A stretch of 64,000 nt of DNA from Bacteroidetes bacterium HGW-Bacteroidetes-1 (GCA_002842755.1 PHDU01000007.1:1-64000); one strand, 5' to 3'; shown: positions 49,215-60,179, counted from the stretch's first letter. A program made the numbers and translations. Notes: generated by a model not told the origin, from the sequence alone.

Positions 49215-50771
49215 ATGATACATGTTTGTCCAACTTGTGATATTAGACCAGCTTTAGAGCGGCTGGGTATTAAAAAAATTAATAACGGAGCAAGTACCGG
49301 CGCCGATTGGATCGAGACCAATGGCGAGCTGCTTGATAGTTTTGCATCTTGTGACGGGAGGCTTATTGCAAGCGTAAAACAAGGTAGCTGGGATGACTAT
49401 CAAACCATAATGGATAAGGCCCAGGAAGCTTTTAAATCCTGGCGTATGATTCCTGCACCACAGCGAGGCGACATTGTTCGTCAGATGGGTAACGAATTTC
49501 GTCGTCACAAAGAAGATCTGGGTCGATTGGTAAGCTATGAAATGGGAAAAATCTATCAGGAAGGATTGGGTGAAGTGCAGGAAATGATTGATATTGCAGA
49601 TTTTGCGATGGGAATATCACGCCAGCTGTATGGATCGACAATGCATAGTGAACGTCCCCGACATCGTATGTATGATCAGTATCATCCATTGGGTGTTGTT
49701 GGCGTTATAACTGCATTCAATTTCCCGGTTGCTGTTTGGGCATGGAATGCCATGCTTGCCCTGGTTACAGGTAATGTTGTTTTGTGGAAACCATCATCAA
49801 AGGTGCCACTTTGCTCAATCGCAATCCACAATATCATTGCAGATGTTTTGAAACGCAACAATGTTCCTGAAGGAGTTACAAATCTCATTATTGGAAGCTC
49901 AAAACATTTTGGTGATAATATGCTCGCCGATAAGCGTATTCCTCTTATTTCCTGCACTGGTAGCACTGCCGTTGGCCGACGTGTTGGTCGTATCGTTGGA
50001 GAACGACTTGGGCGCACCCTTTTAGAATTAGGAGGTAACAATGCCATCATTATTTCGGAAAAAGCCGATCAAGATATGGCACTAATGGCTACAGTTTTTG
50101 GTGCAGTTGGTACGGCCGGACAACGTTGTACATCAACACGAAGGCTAATAATACATGAATCTGTTTATGAAGAATTCAAAGAAAAGCTTGTTAACGCTTA
50201 TAAACAAATTCGTATTGGCTGTCCTCTTGACCCACAAAATATTGTCGGTCCTTTGATCGACAAACCTGCAGTACACGCTTTTCAGTATGCACAGGAACAA
50301 CTCCTAAAAGAAGGCGGGAAAATACTCACAGGGGGCAAAGTGCTTGAAGGAAAAGGTTTTGAGTCAGGATGTTACGTTGAACCTGTTTTAGCAGAAGCAC
50401 AAAATCATTACACGATCGTACAGGAAGAAACCTTCGCCCCTATTCTTTATCTGATAAAATACAAACATCTCGACGAGGCTATTGAACTTCACAATGCCGT
50501 TCCTCAAGGCCTTTCATCTGCTATTTTTAGCAGTAATCTTCTTGAGGCTGAGCGTTTTCTTTCTCATGAAGGTTCCGACTGTGGAATCGCCAATGTAAAC
50601 ATCGGTACATCTGGCGCTGAGATTGGCGGCGCATTCGGTGGCGAGAAAGATACTGGTGGTGGACGTGAATCGGGTAGTGATGCGTGGAAAACATATATGC
50701 GCAGACAAACCAACACCATTAATTATAGTTCAGAGCTTCCTTTTGCACAAGGCATTAAGTTTGTTTTATGA
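49215..50771 (+). CDS. aldehyde dehydrogenase, ALDH7/alpha-aminoadipic semialdehyde dehydrogenase-like
   Basis: 'GVITAFNFPVAVWAWN', 'LELGGNNAIII', 'GTAGQRCTSTRRL', 'GGAFGGEKDTGGGRESGSDAWK'. Confidence 0.92.
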   Translation: MIHVCPTCDIRPALERLGIKKINNGASTGADWIETNGELLDSFASCDGRLIASVKQGSWDDYQTIMDKAQEAFKSWRMIPAPQRGDIVRQMGNEFRRHKEDLGRLVSYEMGKIYQEGLGEVQEMIDIADFAMGISRQLYGSTMHSERPRHRMYDQYHPLGVVGVITAFNFPVAVWAWNAMLALVTGNVVLWKPSSKVPLCSIAIHNIIADVLKRNNVPEGVTNLIIGSSKHFGDNMLADKRIPLISCTGSTAVGRRVGRIVGERLGRTLLELGGNNAIIISEKADQDMALMATVFGAVGTAGQRCTSTRRLIIHESVYEEFKEKLVNAYKQIRIGCPLDPQNIVGPLIDKPAVHAFQYAQEQLLKEGGKILTGGKVLEGKGFESGCYVEPVLAEAQNHYTIVQEETFAPILYLIKYKHLDEAIELHNAVPQGLSSAIFSSNLLEAERFLSHEGSDCGIANVNIGTSGAEIGGAFGGEKDTGGGRESGSDAWKTYMRRQTNTINYSSELPFAQGIKFVL

Positions 50772-50893
50772 AAATTAAATTATCAGGGATATCATTGATG
50801 TGAAGTTATTGCAATGAAACAAAGATCTCTTATGTAAGTTAAGATACCCATTGTTTATTCTGCCAATCATAAGGTCTTTTACTTATTTGTGGT

Positions 50894-51003
50894 TTATACC
50901 AAAGTGAATTATAGATGAATCCAAAAGCATTAATGGTATAGTGCCGATGGATAGAAATGTTAGGCCAATTGAGTGAACGATAATTGGACTATTACATTTC
51001 TCC
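50894..51003 (+). repeat. dispersed intergenic repeat, copy B (110 nt)
   Basis: 98/110 identity, no indels, to 4542..4651; contains CCAATT-N11-AATTGG. Confidence 0.9.
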
Positions 51004-51090
51004 TTTCGGTATTATTCCTCTAGGAGTGACATATTCTGTTTTTCTGTGTAATCCAGGTTTAAATATTTTTCCTGATCACATATATTCAAA

Positions 51091-51122
51091 TTTGGTTCCA
51101 TCTTTTTGAATCATTACTTTTG
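51091..51122 (+). promoter_or_regulatory. Bacteroidota-type promoter (-33 TTTG, 20-nt spacer, -7 TACTTTTG)
   Basis: TTTG 51091-51094 and TACTTTTG 51115-51122, upstream of the ATG at 51147. Confidence 0.7.
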
Positions 51123-51146
51123 TGCCTCAACAATAACAATTGGTTA

Positions 51147-52700
51147 ATGAAGAAGAATCAATTTATAGAATCCATCAGCAGCGGATATCATTTTAAAGGG
51201 ACCTCCCTCCTTCTTGGTGGTGCAATGCTCGATAATGAGGCGGTTGGAGGATTGCAGGTCAGAGCCCCATTAAAGATGCTTAACAGACACGGACTAATTG
51301 CAGGCGCAACTGGAACAGGAAAAACAAAAACCTTGCAAGGGTTCGCAGAAAGTCTCTCTGACAATGGAATACCTGTGCTCCTGATGGACATTAAGGGAGA
51401 CTTAAGCGGATTGTCTCAGCCAGGACAGCCTCACCCCAAAATTGAAGACAGACATCAGAAAATTGGTATTCCTTGGAAGGCAAGTCCTTATCCTGTTGAA
51501 TTGCTAACGATTTCCCAGGAAAAAGGCGTTAGATTACGTGCTACAATAAGTGAGTTTGGCCCGGTTCTGCTCAGTAAGATTTTGGGACTCAATGATACCC
51601 AACAAGGAACAGTATCCCTAGCATTTAAATATTGTGATGATCGCACCCTTCCTTTGCTTGATATTAAAGATTTCAGAGCAGTTCTCCAATATATTGCAGG
51701 TGACGGAAAAGAAGAAATACAAAAAGAATACGGGCTTGTCAGCAGTTCGACTGTTGGAGCGATCATGCGTAAACTTCTCGAACTTGAACAGCAAGGCGCT
51801 GATATTTTTTTCGGCGAACGAAGTTTTGACGTAGAAGATTTACTTCAGCTCGATACCAACGGCCGCGGAACTATCAACATTCTGCGATTGGTAGATATTC
51901 AAAGCAATCCGAAACTATTTTCAACTTTTATGCTTTGTTTACTCGCTGAAATTTATCAAAAATTTCCGGAAAGAGGAGATATGGATCAACCTGAATTGGT
52001 AATTTTCATTGATGAGGCGCACTTGATATTCAGTGAGGCATCGAAAGCACTGCTCAACCAGATTGAATCCATTATCAAGCTTATCCGATCAAAAGGTGTA
52101 GGCATCTTTTTTTGCACTCAGAATCCTGGGGATGTACCTGATGCTGTTTTAAGTCAACTTGGACTAAAAATACAACACTCGTTGCGTGCATTTACAGCCA
52201 AAGACAGAAAAGAAATAAAACAAGTGGCCGAGAATTATCCTCTTTCAGAATTTTACAATGTCGATCAGTCGCTTACCGAACTTGGCATTGGAGAGGCATT
52301 TGTTACGTTGCTCAATGAGAAAGGCAGTCCAACACCATTGGTTCATTGTCTGTTATGTGCGCCACATTCGCGAATGGATATTATTTCAGATGATGAAATG
52401 AATCATTTGTTTAAGAAAAGCAAACTGATGCTAAAATATAATGAACCCATTGACAGAGAAAGTGCTTTTGAGATACTTCAGAAGAAAATGATAGAAGCAG
52501 ATCAGCAAAAATCATCTGAAGAAAACAAAGCAGCAAGGTCAAAAACACAATCCAAACCTCATCCCACTACCTTTGAAAAAGTTATGAAAAGTCCTGTTAC
52601 AACAACAATTTTGAGAGAAGTCACACGTGGTTTGTTAGGGGTTCTGGGAATTAGTGCCAGTGCAAGAAGCAGACGCTCAACCAGCCTAAGAAAAAGATAG
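51147..52700 (+). CDS. DUF853/HerA-like ATPase
   Basis: Walker A 'GATGTGKTKT', 'LLMDIKGDLSGLSQPG', Walker B 'LVIFIDEAHLIF'; start at MKKNQFIES. Confidence 0.92.
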   Translation: MKKNQFIESISSGYHFKGTSLLLGGAMLDNEAVGGLQVRAPLKMLNRHGLIAGATGTGKTKTLQGFAESLSDNGIPVLLMDIKGDLSGLSQPGQPHPKIEDRHQKIGIPWKASPYPVELLTISQEKGVRLRATISEFGPVLLSKILGLNDTQQGTVSLAFKYCDDRTLPLLDIKDFRAVLQYIAGDGKEEIQKEYGLVSSSTVGAIMRKLLELEQQGADIFFGERSFDVEDLLQLDTNGRGTINILRLVDIQSNPKLFSTFMLCLLAEIYQKFPERGDMDQPELVIFIDEAHLIFSEASKALLNQIESIIKLIRSKGVGIFFCTQNPGDVPDAVLSQLGLKIQHSLRAFTAKDRKEIKQVAENYPLSEFYNVDQSLTELGIGEAFVTLLNEKGSPTPLVHCLLCAPHSRMDIISDDEMNHLFKKSKLMLKYNEPIDRESAFEILQKKMIEADQQKSSEENKAARSKTQSKPHPTTFEKVMKSPVTTTILREVTRGLLGVLGISASARSRRSTSLRKR

Positions 52701-53041
52701 AAGTTTATCCTTGCGTATTGATCAATCAATCGTTTGTAAATCTGGAATGCAATTTTCATGCTTCTCAATTTGAGATCATTTTTTGAGTAAAAGAGTTATT
52801 CACATAGTGCTGACTTTTACCCTGAAAGACTTTCACAAGAACCAGGTTTCAATATGTATCAACCTCAGCAATTCAGGCTATTGATTTTTACAAATCATTG
52901 GTAAATTCAAATAGGATGCTATCTTTTTAAAACCAGATCTACAAACGCTTCAATTCGACATGAAAGCGCTTGTAATTCATTGGAATTTTAACCCTACCAT
53001 CTTTTTTATCAGCACATTTACAAACTATGCACTTTATATTA

Positions 53042-53049
53042 TAATTTTG
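53042..53049 (+). promoter_or_regulatory. candidate -7 promoter box (TAATTTTG) immediately before lepA
   Basis: TAnnTTTG match ending 6 nt before the lepA ATG. Confidence 0.45.
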
Positions 53050-53055
53050 TAGTCT

Positions 53056-54843
53056 ATGAAAAACACACGGAACTTCTGTATCATTGCCCATATTGATCAC
53101 GGTAAAAGCACTTTGGCCGACCGTCTGCTGCAAATAACGAATACAATCAGTGAGCGCGATCAGAAAGAACAGGTGTTAGACAGTATGGATCTTGAACGCG
53201 AAAGAGGTATAACCATCAAAAGCCATGCGATTCAGATGGAATATCATTTCGAAGGTCAAGACTATGTTTTAAACCTTATTGACACACCCGGTCATGTTGA
53301 TTTTTCATATGAAGTTTCTCGTTCAATAGCAGCCTGTGAAGGTGCTTTGCTCATCATTGATTCAACACAAGGTATTCAGGCACAAACGATTTCTAATTTA
53401 TATTTGGCTCTCAATCACGATCTTGAAATTATTCCAGTTCTCAACAAAATAGATATGGATAGCGCCATGCCAGATGAAGTTGAGGATCAAATCATCGACC
53501 TTATTGGATGTGCACGGACAGATGTTTTACGTGTGAGCGCAAAAACAGGTTTTGGCGTTGACACCGTTCTCGAAGCCATTATTCATCGGGTTCCCGCACC
53601 AAAAGGAGACCCCAATGCTCCTTTGCAAGCATTGATTTTTGATTCTGTTTTTAATTCTTTCAGAGGAATTATTGCCTACTTTAGAATCATGAACGGAACC
53701 CTTTCAAAGGGTGATCATGTAAAATTTGTCGCAACCGATAAGGAATACCATGCAGATGAAATTGGTGTTCTCAGACTAAAGCAAATTCAAAAGCAAAAGA
53801 TGTCAGCCGGAGATGTTGGTTATATTATTTCCGGAATTAAGACCTCAAAAGAGGTCAAAGTTGGAGATACTATTACCCACGTTCAAAATGCAAGTCATAT
53901 TGCTATAGAAGGTTTTGAGAACGTAAAACCAATGGTATTTGCAGGAATTTATCCTGTTGATGCTGATGATTATGAAGAGCTAAGATCCTCCATAGAAAAA
54001 CTTCAGCTTAACGATGCGTCCCTTGTTTTTGAACCAGAATCGTCTGCAGCATTAGGGTTTGGTTTCCGGTGCGGCTTCCTTGGATTACTGCACATGGAGA
54101 TAATTCAGGAAAGACTTGATCGGGAATTTGACATGGATGTAATTACCACCATGCCAAACGTACAATTTAAAGCTTATACAACTGCTGGAGACATCATTGA
54201 AGTACACAATCCAAGTGGATTGCCTGATGCTTCAAAACTTGATTTTATTGAAGAACCCTATATCATTTCTCAGATCATCACCAAATCGGAATATCTGGGC
54301 AATATTATGACCCTTTGTATCGAAAAAAGAGGAGTGCTCAAGAATCAGGTATATCTTACTTCTGACCGTGTTGAAGTGACATTTGAGATGCCACTCAGTG
54401 AAATTGTTTTTGATTTTTACGATAAACTTAAATCCATTTCACGCGGATATGCATCCTTTGATTACCACATTGAGGGATACCAAAGAGCAAATCTTGTCAA
54501 ATTGGATATTCTTCTCAACAGCGAGCCAGTAGATGCATTATCAACGCTTATCCATCGCGACAACGCTTATGTTTTTGGCCGTAAAATGTGCGAAAAACTT
54601 CGTGAATTAATTCCACGCCAGCAATTTGATATTGCTATCCAGGCCTCTATCGGTTCTAAAATTATTGCGCGCGAAACGGTAAAAGCCCTTAGAAAGGATG
54701 TAACAGCTAAATGCTACGGCGGAGATATTTCGCGTAAGCGTAAGCTTTTAGAGAAACAGAAGAAAGGAAAGAAGCGCATGCGCCAGGTTGGAAATGTTGA
54801 AATACCACAAACAGCATTTCTTGCAGTTCTGAAACTGGACTGA
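53056..54843 (+). CDS. lepA: elongation factor 4
   Basis: '[20 protein letters not shown]', '[14 protein letters not shown]', C-terminal '[44 protein letters not shown]'. Confidence 0.98.
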   Translation: MKNTRNFCIIAHIDHGKSTLADRLLQITNTISERDQKEQVLDSMDLERERGITIKSHAIQMEYHFEGQDYVLNLIDTPGHVDFSYEVSRSIAACEGALLIIDSTQGIQAQTISNLYLALNHDLEIIPVLNKIDMDSAMPDEVEDQIIDLIGCARTDVLRVSAKTGFGVDTVLEAIIHRVPAPKGDPNAPLQALIFDSVFNSFRGIIAYFRIMNGTLSKGDHVKFVATDKEYHADEIGVLRLKQIQKQKMSAGDVGYIISGIKTSKEVKVGDTITHVQNASHIAIEGFENVKPMVFAGIYPVDADDYEELRSSIEKLQLNDASLVFEPESSAALGFGFRCGFLGLLHMEIIQERLDREFDMDVITTMPNVQFKAYTTAGDIIEVHNPSGLPDASKLDFIEEPYIISQIITKSEYLGNIMTLCIEKRGVLKNQVYLTSDRVEVTFEMPLSEIVFDFYDKLKSISRGYASFDYHIEGYQRANLVKLDILLNSEPVDALSTLIHRDNAYVFGRKMCEKLRELIPRQQFDIAIQASIGSKIIARETVKALRKDVTAKCYGGDISRKRKLLEKQKKGKKRMRQVGNVEIPQTAFLAVLKLD

Positions 54844-54956
54844 GAATTCATTCAGTTTTTTCACCCTGCGATAATAATTGATGAGGCAAAAACAATCAAC
54901 TTTTTTATTAAGAATGATTTCTAAGATTTAGAAAGAAGTCAATTCTCGAAAATGAA

Positions 54957-55277
54957 TTATTTATATTCCTCCCTGATGGGGTAAAATACATCTAATATTT
55001 TGCAATTTGTGATGGCCCTTCCCGAATGTCTGGCATTTGACGGAATAATGGCAATGTTTCCAGGCCTTAGAATTTGCGTTTTACCTTCAATGGTCATTTC
55101 AAACTCACCTTCAATCATTTGTGCAACTTGTTCATGCTTGTGCGAATGTTCGGGAAGAGATTTATTCTCTTCTATTTCCCAAAATGCCAAAGTCATATTT
55201 TTTGAGTGAATGAATTTTGCATGATAGCCATCAATTATCGTTTTTGATGCTATATCCTGCGTGTTCAGAAAATACAT
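54957..55277 (-). CDS. cupin domain-containing protein
   Basis: 'ENKSLPEHSHKHEQVAQMIEGEFEMTIEGKTQILRPGNIAIIPSNARHSGRA'. Confidence 0.9.
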   Translation of the reverse strand: MYFLNTQDIASKTIIDGYHAKFIHSKNMTLAFWEIEENKSLPEHSHKHEQVAQMIEGEFEMTIEGKTQILRPGNIAIIPSNARHSGRAITNCKILDVFYPIREEYK

Positions 55278-55309
55278 AATAACCTACTGAATTTAACAAA
55301 AAATAGTGA

Positions 55310-56185
55310 CTAATAGGTTTTTGTCATTGTTGTTGGAACAGCTACTACGAAATGGGCTACTCCTATTTTATCTTCAGGAATTGTGATGGGTTGTTCGGAC
55401 TCAATAGAAGAGATAGTGACTATCTTTAAATCAGGCTTAAGCAGATTGAGATACCAGATAATACCTTCAAAATTATCTGAATGGTAAGTTCCGTTGTAGT
55501 GAATAAAAAGTTTCCCAGGCTGCAGGTTTCGATAAATAAACCAGGCCATTGTAGCGTCTTTTATTGCTTGTGCTTTAGGCAAATTTTCTATGTCAAAACC
55601 ATGTGATTCACCATTCATCATTTCAATCATATTTTTGTATCCCGGAAGTTCGGGATCATAAGAAACAGGTAACGGAGCTATAAATGCCTTGATCGCATCA
55701 CTCAATGTATCCAACACCGAAAAACCATTCCTAAAAACCAAAGATGCATAGCTTCTGGGAATGTTAGTTGCTATAAAAGGTAGTTTTTCAGTTTTGGCAA
55801 AGTCCAATAAGGGTTTATAGTCTGTTTTAAAGTTTGGCCAAAGCCTTGCCACTTTTTTCAAACTATCGCTATTCAATTCATCATTCAGATAAGCATTCAG
55901 AGCTTCCTGATTATCGGTTTCGAACATTTCAGCACCTAAAACAATAGTTCCTCCTCTTTGGTGAAATAAATCAAGGGTTAGATCATACTGAAGCCAATGA
56001 GCAATAGGATTATCATGTAATTCTCCAAAAAATATTATATCTGCTTTTTGAGCTGATTCAATTAGCTTTTTGTATTTCACAACCTTGCCTTTTTGGTTAA
56101 AAAGCAAATATGCAGGTTTATCGCTTCTAAAAGCACTAAAAACAATTAAAAGTGAGATTAAGAGTGAAGCTTTGTAATATTTCAT
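55310..56185 (-). CDS. ChaN-family (heme/iron-regulated) lipoprotein-like protein
   Basis: 'ADIIFFGELHDNPIAHWLQYDL', 'VLGAEMFETDNQEALNAYL', 'FIHYNGTYHSDNFEGI'. Confidence 0.87.
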   Translation of the reverse strand: MKYYKASLLISLLIVFSAFRSDKPAYLLFNQKGKVVKYKKLIESAQKADIIFFGELHDNPIAHWLQYDLTLDLFHQRGGTIVLGAEMFETDNQEALNAYLNDELNSDSLKKVARLWPNFKTDYKPLLDFAKTEKLPFIATNIPRSYASLVFRNGFSVLDTLSDAIKAFIAPLPVSYDPELPGYKNMIEMMNGESHGFDIENLPKAQAIKDATMAWFIYRNLQPGKLFIHYNGTYHSDNFEGIIWYLNLLKPDLKIVTISSIESEQPITIPEDKIGVAHFVVAVPTTMTKTY

Positions 56186-56703
56186 TCGTCACTATATTTA
56201 AAGAGATATTCATCAAGAAAAGAAAAAGGAAGTAAATTTTTCATGCTTTCCACAACCATCACAGGGCCTTCCTGCCCCTGCATAATCACACGCATATTAA
56301 GGTCTGCTTTCTTTTCATATTCAGCCATAACCTGACGACACGACCCGCAAGGTGTTAATGGCTCATTGATCACGGCTTTTTCACTGAGCGCAGTTACAGC
56401 AATTGCCACAACTTTTTCGTCAGGATACATAGAGAAAGCATAAAAAAGAGCCACTCTTTCGGCGCATAATCCAGAGGGGTATGCTGCATTTTCCTGGTTA
56501 TTCCCAAGAATTATCAAACCATTGGAAAGGAGAACAGCGGCGCCAACCCTAAAACGCGAGTATGGAGCATATGCCTTCCCTGCTGCAGCACGTGCCTGCA
56601 TGAGAAGTTGAAAATCATCCGTTTCCAATTCCTTCTCGGAATCAAAAAAAATCATTTCTAACGACAAAGATTCTTTTTTCATGTAATTAATTAAGGCATG
56701 CAA
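56182..56703 (-). CDS. cdd: cytidine deaminase
   Basis: 'AYAPYSRFRVGAAVLLSNG', 'CAERVALFYA', 'PCGSCRQVMAEY'. Confidence 0.93.
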   Translation of the reverse strand: MHALINYMKKESLSLEMIFFDSEKELETDDFQLLMQARAAAGKAYAPYSRFRVGAAVLLSNGLIILGNNQENAAYPSGLCAERVALFYAFSMYPDEKVVAIAVTALSEKAVINEPLTPCGSCRQVMAEYEKKADLNMRVIMQGQEGPVMVVESMKNLLPFSFLDEYLFKYSDE

Positions 56704-56819
56704 AAATAATGATAATTATGGACAGCGCCACTACTTAGGCTCCCAAAACCAATAATTGTTGATTTTGCTGACCCGGAAGAAAATATTTCGGGATATTTCA
56801 AGAAATCGCAATGAGAAAA

Positions 56820-58499
56820 TCAAAGGTCATCATTGATTGTTTTGCGACAACCTACCAGAAAAAAAGTATTAAAAAAGGCAAATAACGTCACTCCATCCTG
56901 CGATTCAATAGTATCCTCAGTTAACATTGAAAGAAGCATAATCGCAAGAAATACTACATATAGTTGGTAGTTATACTTTTTACTATCTATTAACGGAAAA
57001 ATAAGTGTAAACATAAACCACAAAAAGCCAAAAAATCCAAAAGCAATAAAGATGGAAAGGTATTGATTATGAGAACGCCATCTCCATTGGTTTTTTAGCG
57101 GAGTATCTATTCGTTCATAAGTTTCCTTAAATATTTGCGGTAGATCGCCTGTTCCAACACCCGTCCAAAAGTTTTCTTTAATAATCAATAGGGATGCCCT
57201 CATGTATTCAATACGCTGCATAACAGAGCTACCGTTGGGGTCGTTCAAGTCAGCAAACTGACGGTATCCCATAAGTATCTTTGACAATCGTGTCCTGATA
57301 CTTGGATTTTCCATATAATTTATATTTGCAACACCTTTCTCAATGAGCTGAATATCCTTTCCAGACAGGGAATAAACGCCAATGGAATCCTTGCGCAAAT
57401 CACGTGAGGTCAAATATCTTATGACGGTGTACATAATCAATTGACCCGCCTTATCCCTGCCATAAAAATCTATACCACTCCTATTGTTCCATGCACGTGC
57501 CATTTCCTCCTCAGCAAAATATAACCCCACATATTTACCATCTTCAACACCAAAATGAATGGTATCGTGACGATAAGGATTTCCGTTCAATGTGTGACTA
57601 TCCAAATTTTTAATGTCGATGGGGCTTGCCTTTGAAAGATCAATAATAACATCACTAACGTACCAGAAAGTAAAAGAGGGAATACCTATAAAAAGCACAA
57701 CCATAAACGTTCTTAAAATTCCATTTTTTATTACGAATGCCTTTGATAATAAAAGTCCGCTCAGGATAATAACAAGGCTTATAAGTCCTATTGCTGATTC
57801 GAGAATCGTTAAAAAAACTACAAACCAAACCATTATACAAAAGATTGCAATTTTTATCGCTGTTTTTTTCTCTTCATTTGAAAACAGAAAAGCCATCAAA
57901 ATAAAAAAAGAAAAAACAATGGTAAGGCTAAATCTAACCGAACTTATAAAAACAGAAATCTGGCGGATATCGAGAAACTCTTTTCTAAGAAATTCATTTA
58001 GACTAAACATTGTCCCGGCGAAAACTGATAACACAAAAAAGATCAAAAGGAGACTTGCCTGTTTTCTATTTAGCGCAGGCATTGAACTCATTATCATTGG
58101 CAGAATCAGTAAAGGAATTTTGGTTCTCAGATCCTTCAGGGCATAATCAAAGTCGGTAGTGTGAACAAGGCCCACAACGTGAAGCAAAAAAAGTGACGCC
58201 ATGACAACCGCAACGCGATTGTTTAAAAAAAGGGAAGTCTTATGAACCAGATTTCTGTAAAAGCAGGTGAAAACATAACCAAGTGAACGCAATACTGCTT
58301 TCATCGGTGATAATGCGCGAAAATTTTTCCTGAAACTGTCCCGACTTATCCCATCGCTAAGCCAGATGAAAATGAGCATAAATTGTGAAATACTCATTAC
58401 AAATTTTGAGAGGGGTATGCTTACAGCCAATAATACCAATGCAATAAAGTAGGCATTGATTCCGAAGCGTTGTAAATTCGCCTGCACTCCCAAAGACAT
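56820..58499 (-). CDS. O-antigen ligase family membrane protein
   Basis: many TM segments; 'NFWTGVGTGDLPQIF', 'RSHNQYLSIFIAFG'. Confidence 0.87.
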   Translation of the reverse strand: MSLGVQANLQRFGINAYFIALVLLAVSIPLSKFVMSISQFMLIFIWLSDGISRDSFRKNFRALSPMKAVLRSLGYVFTCFYRNLVHKTSLFLNNRVAVVMASLFLLHVVGLVHTTDFDYALKDLRTKIPLLILPMIMSSMPALNRKQASLLLIFFVLSVFAGTMFSLNEFLRKEFLDIRQISVFISSVRFSLTIVFSFFILMAFLFSNEEKKTAIKIAIFCIMVWFVVFLTILESAIGLISLVIILSGLLLSKAFVIKNGILRTFMVVLFIGIPSFTFWYVSDVIIDLSKASPIDIKNLDSHTLNGNPYRHDTIHFGVEDGKYVGLYFAEEEMARAWNNRSGIDFYGRDKAGQLIMYTVIRYLTSRDLRKDSIGVYSLSGKDIQLIEKGVANINYMENPSIRTRLSKILMGYRQFADLNDPNGSSVMQRIEYMRASLLIIKENFWTGVGTGDLPQIFKETYERIDTPLKNQWRWRSHNQYLSIFIAFGFFGFLWFMFTLIFPLIDSKKYNYQLYVVFLAIMLLSMLTEDTIESQDGVTLFAFFNTFFLVGCRKTINDDL

Positions 58500-58522
58500 T
58501 TATGACCTTTTTAAAAATTTTC

Positions 58523-60166
58523 TTAATTTAATAGTTGCTTGTATAAACGCTGGTCGATCAGTACTTCCTTTGCTTTCTTTATTTCAGGATCATCTTTCAT
58601 CGCACTGATAATTTTTCCTTTTTGATAATAATATCTCGATACAATTTCTGCTCTGAGCAATTGCTCAATTTCTGATCGCTGCGTAAGTAAATCTTTCTTT
58701 TTAATTGCATTAAATTGACTTTCAAGTGAGTCAAGCTGAGGCTTTACAGCGCTCAGATATAATTCATCTTCAGCAATTTGAGATAACTTGCGAATCATTT
58801 TCTCGCTCTCAGTTGTATAAGAAAACTCCTGTTTTTCAAGAAATTTAAGAAAATCCTCGTAAATGGCGTCTGAAATCTCAAATGTTTCGGGAGAAGAGAT
58901 GGTTTGATTATTTCTGGCAAATTGATTGGCATATTTAAAAATTAAATTACCGGTATAGAGGCTTGCACTTACCGGGCTAAATTCAATTGCTGTCAAAGTG
59001 ACATCAGGTGTAATACCGCCATTATCAAAAACTATACGCCCTCCCCTGGTTCTGAATGACGAAACCAAAGAATCTGGTATTTTACCACCATTTTCTTCTT
59101 TATGTTTATAATCGATCGCTTGAATACACCTTCCGCTTGGGATATAATACTTAGCTACTGTAATCTTTAGCTGCGTATTATATGTTAAAGGCACTACATT
59201 CTGAACCAACCCTTTACCAAATGTTTTCTGTCCTACAATAACCGCACGATCTAAATCCTGTAAAGCACCGGCAACAATTTCACTTGCAGAGGCACTGGAT
59301 TCGTTTACCAAAACCACGATTGGGATATTCAGGTCAACAGGCGCCAGTCGGGTACGGTGAATGGAGGTACGGTCCGGTGATTTTCCGCGTGTTGAAACAA
59401 TAAGTTCTCCTTTATCAACAAAGACATTGGCTATATCAACTGCTTCGTTGAGTAAACCACCTCCATTTCCCCGAAGATCAATGATCAATCCGGAAATGGA
59501 ATCATTTTCCTTCATTTTCAAAAAAACTTCTTTTAATTCAGCGGCTGATTTTTGAGTAAAGGCTGACAACCTGATATACCCAATCCCATTTGAAAAAACT
59601 GTATGATAAGGAATATTATCAATCTTTATTTTCTCTCTGACAAGATCTTTAAGTATTGGTGCTTCAATGCCATCACGCTTAATCAAAAGTTTAACAGGTG
59701 ATCCAGGTGTGCCTTTAAGCAACTCACTAATCTCAGCAGAAGTTTTTCCTTTTGCATCCAATCCATTGATTTCAAGAATATAATCACCAGGTATAATTCC
59801 AGCTTTTTGCGCAGGAAACCCTTCATAGGGCTCAGTGATATAAACATACTGACCGATCTGTTGAATAAGAGATCCAATTCCTCCATATTCTCCTGTCGTC
59901 ATCAGCCGCATGTCTTCTATCTGTGATTCAGGAATATACACCGTGTATGGATCAAGCCCATCCAACATTGCATTTATTGCTGATTCATTTAACTGAGAGG
60001 GATTTATTTCATCAACATAATTGATATTCAACTCTTTAAACAAACTATTGTAAATATCAATGCTTTTAGATATTTCAAAATTGTTCTGATTCTGACTGGA
60101 AGCAAAAGGACTATAGGAGAGAAAGAGAAAAAAGATAAGTACGTAAGTATAAATGTTTCTATTCAT
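58523..60166 (-). CDS. S41 family (C-terminal processing) peptidase with PDZ domain
   Basis: PDZ 'AQKAGIIPGDYILEINGLDAKGKTSAEISELLKG'; catalytic 'VNESSASASEIVAGALQDLDRAVIVGQKTFGKGLVQ'; start at MNRNIYTYV. Confidence 0.93.
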   Translation of the reverse strand: MNRNIYTYVLIFFLFLSYSPFASSQNQNNFEISKSIDIYNSLFKELNINYVDEINPSQLNESAINAMLDGLDPYTVYIPESQIEDMRLMTTGEYGGIGSLIQQIGQYVYITEPYEGFPAQKAGIIPGDYILEINGLDAKGKTSAEISELLKGTPGSPVKLLIKRDGIEAPILKDLVREKIKIDNIPYHTVFSNGIGYIRLSAFTQKSAAELKEVFLKMKENDSISGLIIDLRGNGGGLLNEAVDIANVFVDKGELIVSTRGKSPDRTSIHRTRLAPVDLNIPIVVLVNESSASASEIVAGALQDLDRAVIVGQKTFGKGLVQNVVPLTYNTQLKITVAKYYIPSGRCIQAIDYKHKEENGGKIPDSLVSSFRTRGGRIVFDNGGITPDVTLTAIEFSPVSASLYTGNLIFKYANQFARNNQTISSPETFEISDAIYEDFLKFLEKQEFSYTTESEKMIRKLSQIAEDELYLSAVKPQLDSLESQFNAIKKKDLLTQRSEIEQLLRAEIVSRYYYQKGKIISAMKDDPEIKKAKEVLIDQRLYKQLLN

Positions 60167-60179
60167 TAGATATTGAAAA

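Noticed and set aside
54834-54862. Possible terminator after lepA (ACTGA...TCAGTTTTTT)
   Set aside because: Only a 5-bp stem with a short T run; too weak to list as a feature
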